Below are positions 7,168-12,558 of a DNA stretch of 12,558 bases, piece after piece. The number at the start of each line of letters is the position of its first letter. Position 1 is the stretch's first letter. The stretch covers positions 1 to 12,558 of the forward strand of contig DHUO01000018.1 in the NCBI GenBank assembly GCA_002409215.1, written 5' to 3'. The stretch is from Candidatus Dojkabacteria bacterium UBA5232. GTDB taxonomy: Bacteria > Patescibacteriota > Dojkabacteria > SC72. The position numbers and the translations under genes are program-made. The notes beneath the pieces were generated by a model. That model had not been told where the DNA came from, did not search any database, and saw only the letters and a program-made list of their open reading frames with translations.

Positions 7168-7886
7168 TTTTCAGCTTTAAGCTTGTTAGCTTTCTCCCGC
7201 AACATTTGAATTTCAGATGAGAAGTCTGTGTAGGGTTTGAATGGTCTGTACATATCAAATCTTGTGACTTCAGCATCATCTATATAATAACCCGTAAGAT
7301 TAAGAGCAACCTCCCATTCATCATCTGATTTTGATTCTAGATTAATGTTCTTAGGTGATACAATATATGGTGAGGATGTATAGAAGCTATCCAGGAAGGA
7401 CAAAACATTCTCTAAAGAGCCAGAGTAGGAGAGTGGACCATTAACTCCTTTATAATCTTCCGGTGCTTCCTTATCTGCCCCTGCAATGACTTTTACATCA
7501 CCTGCAGAGATAGATTCTGATGTTAAATCTTTTTCCTTTGCAAGTTCATCAATATAATAAATGAAGCTTGAGACTTTCAATGTTTTGGGTATTACAGACT
7601 TTACATCAATCAAATCTCTGTTTAACTGGCCTTCTTCTATCTTCTCAACAGCAACCTTAAGATCTTCTAATTTCTTTTCTTTGGCTTTAACTTCTTTAAG
7701 TTCTTTTCTAAAGTTAATTGCATTATTTATCATAGGGACAAAAACGAGAAATGCTACTAACAAGAGTACAACGACAATAATTATGGGAAATACAAAGTCC
7801 TTTAATTTTAACTTCGTGTCTTCTATCTTCTTACTTATAGCCTCTAATTCTTTTTTTGTTCGAGATTGTGATGTATTTCCTATCAT
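7164..7886 (-). CDS. pilO: Type IV pilus inner-membrane protein PilO-like
   Basis: PilO pairs with PilN in the inner-membrane alignment complex of type IV pili. The 240-aa protein has the expected layout: a short cytoplasmic segment, one membrane helix (about 30-52), a charged coiled-coil stretch (about 57-85, rich in Lys and Glu) and an extracytoplasmic domain. The domain includes VIPKTLKVSSFIYYIDELA and GPLSYSGSLENVLSFLDSF, typical of the PilO ferredoxin-like fold. It is last in the pil cluster, 29 bp after pilN, and ends against khpA with a 4-bp overlap and no visible terminator. Sequence identity in this family is low, so the call rests on layout and gene order. Confidence 0.85.
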   Translation of the reverse strand: MIGNTSQSRTKKELEAISKKIEDTKLKLKDFVFPIIIVVVLLLVAFLVFVPMINNAINFRKELKEVKAKEKKLEDLKVAVEKIEEGQLNRDLIDVKSVIPKTLKVSSFIYYIDELAKEKDLTSESISAGDVKVIAGADKEAPEDYKGVNGPLSYSGSLENVLSFLDSFYTSSPYIVSPKNINLESKSDDEWEVALNLTGYYIDDAEVTRFDMYRPFKPYTDFSSEIQMLREKANKLKAEN

Positions 7887-7915
7887 AAGATTTATTAATT
7901 ATTTATATAATCCTT

Positions 7916-8632
7916 CTATTCCTTATAATCCTCCCATGAGCTATCAGAATCATTGGTGGAAGGTCCTTGAGACTGTTGAGGTTGTTTAACAACATCGACC
8001 TGATCTTCATCCAAACTCTTAAAAGCATCTGGAATAAGGGTAACTTTAAATGAGAAATCTACACTATCGGACCTCTTAGAGAGATTGTCCATAACAACAG
8101 ACTCTACATTTTTATCTTTTTGTAACAAATACCAAAGTTTAGAAGCTGTATCTAAAGAATCAGCACTACCCTCAAAAGCATGCTGTTTGTCAGAACCAAA
8201 TATGAAGGATTTAAAGCTTACATCTCCCTGTTTTTTAGCCACTTCAGAGAAATAGTCAAATATTTTTCTTGCCGAAAATTGTGAAGATGAGATGTTTTTA
8301 TATAAATAAACTCTTTTTAAGACCTCTTGATTGTCCAATACTTTAGTAGACAATCCTTTTATGTCATTTTCTAAGGCAAACAGTTTCTCTTTTTCATTGT
8401 TGAGTTGAAGCTTTGATATAGTGGAGAAGGCGACAACAGCTATTGTTATAAATAGAAATAGAACAATACTTAGTACAGCACCGAGATTTACCTTTGCTTT
8501 TCTTTTCTCTGCAACAACCTCCTTTTTGGTCATTATAGGAACAAGATTAATCCCATCATCATCTATAATAGGAGGTAATTCCTGTTTAGGAGTATCTGTT
8601 TTTTTAATGTTTTTCTCTTCTTCTTTACTCAT
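7916..8632 (-). CDS. pilN: Type IV pilus inner-membrane protein PilN-like
   Basis: PilN links the cytoplasmic ATPase-fold protein PilM to the membrane complex. The 238-aa protein has a cytoplasmic N-terminus with DGINLVP (26-32), matching the INLLP motif by which PilN binds PilM. One membrane helix follows (about 49-71), then a coiled coil (about 73-110) and a small extracytoplasmic domain. The tail is rich in Gln, Ser and Asp and appears disordered. The N-terminal cytoplasmic arm before INLVP is unusually long (about 26 residues, Lys/Glu/Pro-rich), whereas in typical PilN the motif sits almost at the start. The ATG overlaps the end of pilM by 8 bp, indicating coupled translation. Confidence 0.87.
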   Translation of the reverse strand: MSKEEEKNIKKTDTPKQELPPIIDDDGINLVPIMTKKEVVAEKRKAKVNLGAVLSIVLFLFITIAVVAFSTISKLQLNNEKEKLFALENDIKGLSTKVLDNQEVLKRVYLYKNISSSQFSARKIFDYFSEVAKKQGDVSFKSFIFGSDKQHAFEGSADSLDTASKLWYLLQKDKNVESVVMDNLSKRSDSVDFSFKVTLIPDAFKSLDEDQVDVVKQPQQSQGPSTNDSDSSWEDYKE

Positions 8633-9656
8633 CTTTTAAGGCTAAACCTATTGCAACAGAGTATGACGGGGCACCTTTCATTGCAATATCATTAAACTTA
8701 GGATCAATTACTATATTATTCCACGGCATTGCTAAAGTTGCACTTACATTTAGGGCTTTAGACACATATTCTTTAAGACCTGGGAGTAGTGCACCATCAC
8801 CACTTAATATATAGTCTACTGGTGCGATTGAGAGTGTTCTGCTTTTATAGAATTCAACACCTCTTCTAACTTCCACCATAATTGAATCCATAATAGGAGC
8901 AAGTACTTTTGCAATTTTACCTTCTAAGACATTCGCTACTAAACCGTAATTCCTCTTAAACTCTTCAGCTCTACTAGAATCAAAATTAAACTTGTTTACA
9001 ATAGCTTGGGTTAGTGAGTCAGAACCAATAGCAATACTCTGTGAGAAGACTAGATTCCCCTCAGAGAGAATACTCATATCTGTATTGTTTGCACCAAAGT
9101 CTAGGATCACGAGATCTTTTTTACTTGTAGATCTATACATAGCCCTTCCCATAGCGACAGATTCTGTTTCTATTGCAACAAGGTCTAGGTTTGCCTCCAC
9201 GGCAATGTTTACATATATATCTATTACTTTTCTTGCCGCAGCTACAACTAAAACTCTTGGAGCATTCTTTTCAGTATTAAAACCAATTGGAATGTAATCT
9301 AACTGAACCTCATTAAGGGGTAGGGGGATGTACTGTTTTGCCTCATAATATACCGTATCCTTCAACTCCTCACTTTTAACACCTGGGAGCTCTAAGAATC
9401 TTGTAAATACTGAGAACTCTGGCAATGCCATCACTACTTTGTTATTTCTTATTCCAGAAGCATCATAGAGTTTCTTTAAGACATCAGCTAATTTCTTCTG
9501 ATCCATCTTGTCTTCACTATTTATGACACCTTTAGGAGTTGCTTGCGAACCTAGATTAACTAGTCTAGGTTTGTTTGTCGTAATATTGGAAAGCTCAACA
9601 GCTTTAACTGAGTGTGTACCAAAATCTATTCCAACATGTTCGGGCAGTTTAGCCAT
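8625..9656 (-). CDS. pilM: Type IV pilus assembly protein PilM (actin-like ATPase fold)
   Basis: PilM is a cytoplasmic FtsA/actin-like protein that docks on the N-terminus of PilN. The 343-aa length is typical. Nucleotide-site motifs are phosphate-1 GIDFGTHSVKAVEL (9-22), phosphate-2 LDFGANNTDMSIL (185-197) and the adenosine motif LSGDGALLPGL (284-294). EAKQYIPLPLNEVQLDY (105-121) is a characteristic PilM block. The adenosine motif has Asp where many members have Gly. The gene follows cheY after 63 bp that hold a promoter, and it is coupled to pilN by an 8-bp overlap. Confidence 0.95.
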   Translation of the reverse strand: MAKLPEHVGIDFGTHSVKAVELSNITTNKPRLVNLGSQATPKGVINSEDKMDQKKLADVLKKLYDASGIRNNKVVMALPEFSVFTRFLELPGVKSEELKDTVYYEAKQYIPLPLNEVQLDYIPIGFNTEKNAPRVLVVAAARKVIDIYVNIAVEANLDLVAIETESVAMGRAMYRSTSKKDLVILDFGANNTDMSILSEGNLVFSQSIAIGSDSLTQAIVNKFNFDSSRAEEFKRNYGLVANVLEGKIAKVLAPIMDSIMVEVRRGVEFYKSRTLSIAPVDYILSGDGALLPGLKEYVSKALNVSATLAMPWNNIVIDPKFNDIAMKGAPSYSVAIGLALKDE

Positions 9657-9687
9657 GTTAGCAAAACACTAAATTAATTGTTATTAA

Positions 9688-9715
9688 ATAATACCAAAAA
9701 GAGGAAGCCTTTCAA
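9688..9715 (-). promoter_or_regulatory. Promoter for pilMNO
   Basis: On the minus strand, TTGAAA (9715-9710) is followed after 16 bp by TATTAT (9693-9688). The predicted start near 9681 leaves about 25 nt before the pilM ATG, with no Shine-Dalgarno sequence. The -35 box sits directly downstream of the receiver gene stop, so pilMNO can be expressed apart from the pilin genes upstream. Confidence 0.55.
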
Positions 9716-9719
9716 ATAG

Positions 9720-10112
9720 CTATAAGGACCCTCCAAGATATTTACCTAACTCTTTTACCAATCCATCATAATCTAAATCTGTTTTAACCAAGTATGAAGA
9801 AGCACCTAATTCAAATGTTTCTCGAATAATGGATTCACTTGTCATGTTAGTAAGGACAATAACAGGCATATCACCATATTTCCCGGTATTTGTTTTCATT
9901 GCCCTTAAGACCTCCAAGCCATCTATTCCTGGCATCATTAAATCTAAGATTACCAAATCTATTTTCCCTTTATTTTTATCTAACGAATCAAGTGCTTGAT
10001 ATCCATCAGATACGGCAAGAGCTTCATATCCAGCTGTTTCTACTAGCTCTTTATATGAATCTAGTAAGTCTTTTTCATCTTCAACTATTAGTATCCTTTT
10101 TATATCAGACAT
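9720..10112 (-). CDS. CheY-like single-domain response regulator
   Basis: This is a 130-aa stand-alone phosphoreceiver with no output domain. All key residues are present: the acidic pair in VEDE (10-13), the phosphoacceptor D57 in VILDLMMPGIDGLEVL (54-69), Thr88 in VLTN and Lys110 in SYLVK. The residue after the Lys is Thr-Asp rather than the common Pro. It lies 24 bp after the third prepilin gene and 63 bp before pilM, so it probably belongs to the pilus cluster. By analogy with PilG/PilH-type receivers it could adjust pilus motor activity or motility. No histidine kinase is encoded in this window. Confidence 0.93.
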   Translation of the reverse strand: MSDIKRILIVEDEKDLLDSYKELVETAGYEALAVSDGYQALDSLDKNKGKIDLVILDLMMPGIDGLEVLRAMKTNTGKYGDMPVIVLTNMTSESIIRETFELGASSYLVKTDLDYDGLVKELGKYLGGSL

Positions 10113-10136
10113 GTTTTTAGCTTTCTAGTTTATATA

Positions 10137-10859
10137 CTACCACATAACCCCTTCGGTTTTAACTATAGATTGTCTTAATATATCCCTGCTTAGTGGGGCT
10201 CCTTTCGCGAAATACCAATATATAGCATCTGAGCGTAGATTTAATATAAACTCCTTATTCTTATCTTCTGTCATTGTATACATCACTTCCATGTTTGACA
10301 CATTAACAAATCTCGAGTTAAGAACTATATAGTTGTGTGGTTTATTCTTATTCGAATCAAAACAATCAGCAGCTGAAGAATTTGTATCATCCATTGTTGT
10401 TTTTATAACATATCCCTTCGGCGTTTTCCCATCAGATTCCATTGCATTTCCTACTTCATAGAAAAAACCAACACAAAGCCATTTATTCGAGCCAAACGGC
10501 TTGAGATGGATTTCATTGCCTATTTGATTTTCACCTAAATGTGTTTCATAGGGATTAGATGGTGACAGCACAGTAGGGACAATTTTTGATGTAGATGGAT
10601 TGTATTGCCTAGAACCTAGAGAATTATATAACCTTGCATTGGCTGGATCGGTTGTCCGTATTGTTCGTTTGAGAAGCTCCTGCATATACTCAGACTCTGT
10701 TCTTACTCTTGTTTTGTTAGTTGATACTGTTGAGACTTTAATTAATGTTGTTAATACAAGAGCACAGGTTATTAGAATGAAGCCAAGAATAATTATAGTT
10801 ATTAACATTTCTATTAAACTAAAAGCCTCATATTTTGTTTCTCTTTTATATGTCCTCAT
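10137..10859 (-). CDS. Type IV prepilin, minor pilin PilW/GspJ-like
   Basis: The 240-aa protein starts with a basic 12-residue leader ending KYEA, then FSLIEMLITIIILGF, a class III signal with Glu at +5 of the mature protein. Cleavage would fall after Ala12 instead of the usual Gly. A membrane helix of about 25 residues continues into an amphipathic stretch, followed by a soluble globular region with no motif I recognise. Its place as third prepilin after FimT-like and PilV-like genes matches the common fimT-pilV-pilW order, which is the basis for the PilW/GspJ label. It overlaps the preceding gene by 4 bp (ATGA), so the two are coupled. Its role is probably in the initiating tip complex of the pilus. 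Confidence 0.82.
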   Translation of the reverse strand: MRTYKRETKYEAFSLIEMLITIIILGFILITCALVLTTLIKVSTVSTNKTRVRTESEYMQELLKRTIRTTDPANARLYNSLGSRQYNPSTSKIVPTVLSPSNPYETHLGENQIGNEIHLKPFGSNKWLCVGFFYEVGNAMESDGKTPKGYVIKTTMDDTNSSAADCFDSNKNKPHNYIVLNSRFVNVSNMEVMYTMTEDKNKEFILNLRSDAIYWYFAKGAPLSRDILRQSIVKTEGVMW

Positions 10860-11392
10860 AGATTTATTGTTGTAGTATAGAAGTAATCTTTCATCTCTTT
10901 ATCATTTGTTATTTTCCCAGTACTAGGGATATGTGCAATACCTATTCTAACTATTAGATATTGAGCAGGGGTAGCATTTTGACGAATACATGCAATTCTG
11001 AAGAAATCGGAGTTATCTCCTATTTTAGGAAGTTTTCCTATATTATTTCTTACAATACTATTATTGGGTATTATAGAAGAAGGTGATGAAGACCAATACT
11101 GTCCTCCCTGTTTATGAAAGGTATAACCTTCGGAACTATCTTTAACAGGGATATAACAATTTTCCGAAGAAGAGAAGGTTATATTGGTGCTAGCAACCGC
11201 TGAACGGACGATATTTGCACCTTCAACAGCATACTCTGTCATCTTATCTATTCTTTCATTTTGTACTGCTTCCTTAAGTGCACTTGCTGCAATATTCATA
11301 AGCACAACAGATGCAATACCAGCAATCATTATTGCTATTAATGCTTCTACAAAACCCATTGCCTTATATGTTTTTGTCTTTGTTACTAGCAT
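10856..11392 (-). CDS. Type IV prepilin, minor pilin PilV/GspI-like
   Basis: The 178-aa prepilin has an 11-residue leader ending TYKA followed by MGFVEALIAIMIAGIASVVLM. Cleavage after Ala11 would make Met the mature N-terminus and put Glu at +5, the conserved position. Cleavage after Gly13 would put Glu at +3, which is unusual. The hydrophobic helix is followed by a small domain with two cysteines, in SSENCYIP and IACIRQ. VEALIA resembles the PilV/GspI consensus, and the middle position in the three-prepilin series agrees with this. It overlaps the downstream prepilin gene by 4 bp. The stretch just upstream (11393-11417) is an AT-rich spacer. Confidence 0.8.
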   Translation of the reverse strand: MLVTKTKTYKAMGFVEALIAIMIAGIASVVLMNIAASALKEAVQNERIDKMTEYAVEGANIVRSAVASTNITFSSSENCYIPVKDSSEGYTFHKQGGQYWSSSPSSIIPNNSIVRNNIGKLPKIGDNSDFFRIACIRQNATPAQYLIVRIGIAHIPSTGKITNDKEMKDYFYTTTINL

Positions 11393-11448
11393 TTATTTTT
11401 ATTACAATTATGTTATTCTACAAATTTAGAATGGGATCCTTTATTGGA

Positions 11449-12324
11449 TCAATACCGTAACCTGGTGGTGGTTTTTCCTCTACTGGTAGTGGTTTTTCCT
11501 CTACTGGTAGTGGTTTTTTCCTCTCCTTTTGGTGGTGGAGTTTCTAAGCCAGTAGCTCCAGCTCTAACTGTAACCTTTCCTGAAAACATATCTATACTAA
11601 TTACTTTCTTTCTAGCACTTCTACCTGAGGTCAATGGGATTATTGTCATTTCAAAAGGTTTTACACCTGCTTCTTCTAGTACCGGCTTGTTTCCTTCTTT
11701 ACTAGGCATATATCCTGCTAATACTCCACCTATATTGTAGAAAAAAGCCCTACCAGTAACAGATTCAAACAGGATATACTGCGTACTTAAAGACATATAG
11801 TTCATAGCTCCGTTCATATTTGCTAGATTCTGACTTAATCCAATTTCCCCCTTAGGAGGTTTCAAGCCGATATCATATCCCTTTAATTCTTTTCTACTAT
11901 TCGTACCTAAACACTTACCTTGCGGATCTAGTTTATATGGCAGTCCCCCATTATAACTCCAATGATATCCTTGGGAAGAATCATACCCTGGTATATCAGA
12001 GATTGTCTTAGGTCCACCATAATCCATATCCTCTGCACACCACTTAAACACCTTGTATTCACCAAATGTATCTTTTTTATCTATCTTGCTAAAATCAATC
12101 CCTAAGCCATATATCCAGTTCTCTCCTGGCTCTCTCTTTAACAACATAGCTTCCCGTTGTACTCTCCTAATATTTTCCTCTAATACACTTGCATATTCAT
12201 TAATACGTATAGTTGTGTGCATATCTTGATATGCAGCATAAGAAAGAGCACCAAGAACAATGAGGATAATCATAACCACAAGCATTTCTATCAATGTGAA
12301 AGCTGAATACTTTCTTTTATCCAT
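11449..12324 (-). CDS. Type IV prepilin, FimT/GspH-like, with probable frameshift near the C-terminus
   Basis: As written the protein has 291 residues. The 8-residue leader MDKRKYSA precedes FTLIEMLVVMIILIVLGAL, a class III prepilin signal with Glu at +5. The part after the helix (ENIRRVQREAMLLKRE) resembles the FimT/GspH alpha-helix end. Two cysteines, C96 and C138, could form a disulfide. After K270 the tail turns into a basic TTTSRGK repeat ending TTTRLRY. Removing one A from the six-A run (11514-11519 on the plus strand) gives a proline-rich tail of PLPVEEK repeats ending DPILNL with stop at 11418-11420, making 301 aa. The true gene therefore probably spans 11418-12324. It is the first prepilin gene, 51 bp after the prepilin peptidase gene. 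Confidence 0.82.
   Translation of the reverse strand: MDKRKYSAFTLIEMLVVMIILIVLGALSYAAYQDMHTTIRINEYASVLEENIRRVQREAMLLKREPGENWIYGLGIDFSKIDKKDTFGEYKVFKWCAEDMDYGGPKTISDIPGYDSSQGYHWSYNGGLPYKLDPQGKCLGTNSRKELKGYDIGLKPPKGEIGLSQNLANMNGAMNYMSLSTQYILFESVTGRAFFYNIGGVLAGYMPSKEGNKPVLEEAGVKPFEMTIIPLTSGRSARKKVISIDMFSGKVTVRAGATGLETPPPKGEEKTTTSRGKTTTSRGKTTTRLRY
11461..11525 (-). repeat. 21-bp tandem repeat in the prepilin tail
   Basis: Two exact 21-bp units, GGTTTTTCCTCTACTGGTAGT on the plus strand, cover 11470-11490 and 11491-11511. Partial copies lie on both sides. The third start at 11512 has six T instead of five. Each unit is seven codons, encoding PLPVEEK in the restored frame, so changes in copy number keep the frame whereas changes in the T-run do not. 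Confidence 0.85.
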
Positions 12325-12375
12325 CAGGCAGATTATTCAATTTACTACTTCTAATTTATCACAATACCCATATGA

Positions 12376-12558
12376 CTACAACAATATCTTAGAAATAATG
12401 TAGTCAAATATCTCCGCTCCCCATATTGCAGAAATTAAAAATGAAACCATAAAGAAGGGTATCATAGGTATCTTTACCTTTTTCATACTTTTTCTTTTCA
12501 TAATACCTACTAATACTGCATAGAGTAGGGCAGTAAATATACTAAACCAAAACATCGT
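12376..12558 (-). CDS. Prepilin peptidase (type 4 leader peptidase, A24), C-terminal end
   Basis: The frame is open at the window edge and ends at TAG (12378-12376), leaving the last 60 residues visible. They form two hydrophobic helices joined by a Lys/Arg-rich loop and the block KKVKIPMIPFFMVSFLISA, like the K-x-x-I-P-F-G-P-F end of PilD/GspO/ComC-type peptidases. The catalytic Asp residues would lie upstream, outside the window. These enzymes cleave the leader from prepilins and methylate or expose the new N-terminus. Its place directly before three prepilin genes strongly supports the call, which rests otherwise on a short piece. Confidence 0.75.
   Translation of the reverse strand, partial: TMFWFSIFTALLYAVLVGIMKRKSMKKVKIPMIPFFMVSFLISAIWGAEIFDYIISKILL

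Noticed and set aside
7168..7200. Terminator between the convergent khpA and pilO genes
   Set aside because: Only a 5-bp AAGCT/AGCTT stem is present, inside pilO coding sequence and without a clear T-tract.
11514..11519. Programmed -1 frameshift at the six-A run
   Set aside because: The restored tail needs a +1 shift (skipping one base), and the codon phase does not match the A-AAA-AAC type slippery heptamer, so a -1 event would not produce it.
11444..11740. Plus-strand frame with a VVVFPLL repeat
   Set aside because: It is antisense to the prepilin gene, and its repeat is just the complement of the 21-bp tandem repeat.
1..12558. CRISPR array, insertion sequence or prophage
   Set aside because: No regularly spaced repeats, transposase or phage-like genes are present, and all the DNA is accounted for by housekeeping and pilus genes.

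Overview
The window is AT-rich, densely packed bacterial DNA. TGA acts as an ordinary stop (it ends the RNase III gene), so the standard bacterial code applies. No start codon here has a convincing Shine-Dalgarno sequence. The gene content points to a Candidate Phyla Radiation / Patescibacteria-like genome, possibly near Dojkabacteria or Katanobacteria (WWE3). It includes a type IV pilus PilM-PilN-PilO set with no PilP or PilQ next to it, a membrane-anchored Clp-like AAA+ ATPase paired with a small membrane protein, and a YibE/F protein. This placement is inferred from gene content and protein style and was not tested by phylogeny.

Left part (1-1968): the 3' part of a YibE/F membrane protein gene (+) overlaps tail-to-tail by 33 bp with a tRNA-dihydrouridine synthase gene (-). 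A roughly 240-base gene-poor gap follows. It holds a perfect 9-bp hairpin plus further complementary segments that could close a structured RNA of about 180 nt.

Middle (1969-7167, + strand): a small two-helix membrane protein lies 2 nt upstream of a 903-aa double-AAA+ Clp-like ATPase. The ATPase has two membrane helices but lacks the usual substrate-gripping pore-loop residues and a ClpP-docking loop. A near-consensus promoter (TTGAAA-17-TATAAT) then opens an information-processing run: L32 (rpmF, 52 aa), NusB, RNase III, S16 and a KhpA-type KH protein. S16 has its own promoter, placed so that its transcript may be leaderless.

Right part (7164-12558, - strand, read right to left): a type IV pilus assembly cluster. 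In transcription order it holds the C-terminal end of a prepilin peptidase, three minor-pilin-like prepilins (FimT/GspH-, PilV/GspI- and PilW/GspJ-like), a stand-alone CheY-like receiver, PilM, PilN and PilO. A separate promoter appears to drive pilMNO. All three prepilins share a Y-x-A cleavage signature, with Ala rather than Gly before the cut. The first prepilin has a proline-rich C-terminal repeat tail that looks frameshifted by one extra A in a homopolymer. The two gene blocks converge with a 4-bp overlap at 7164-7167.
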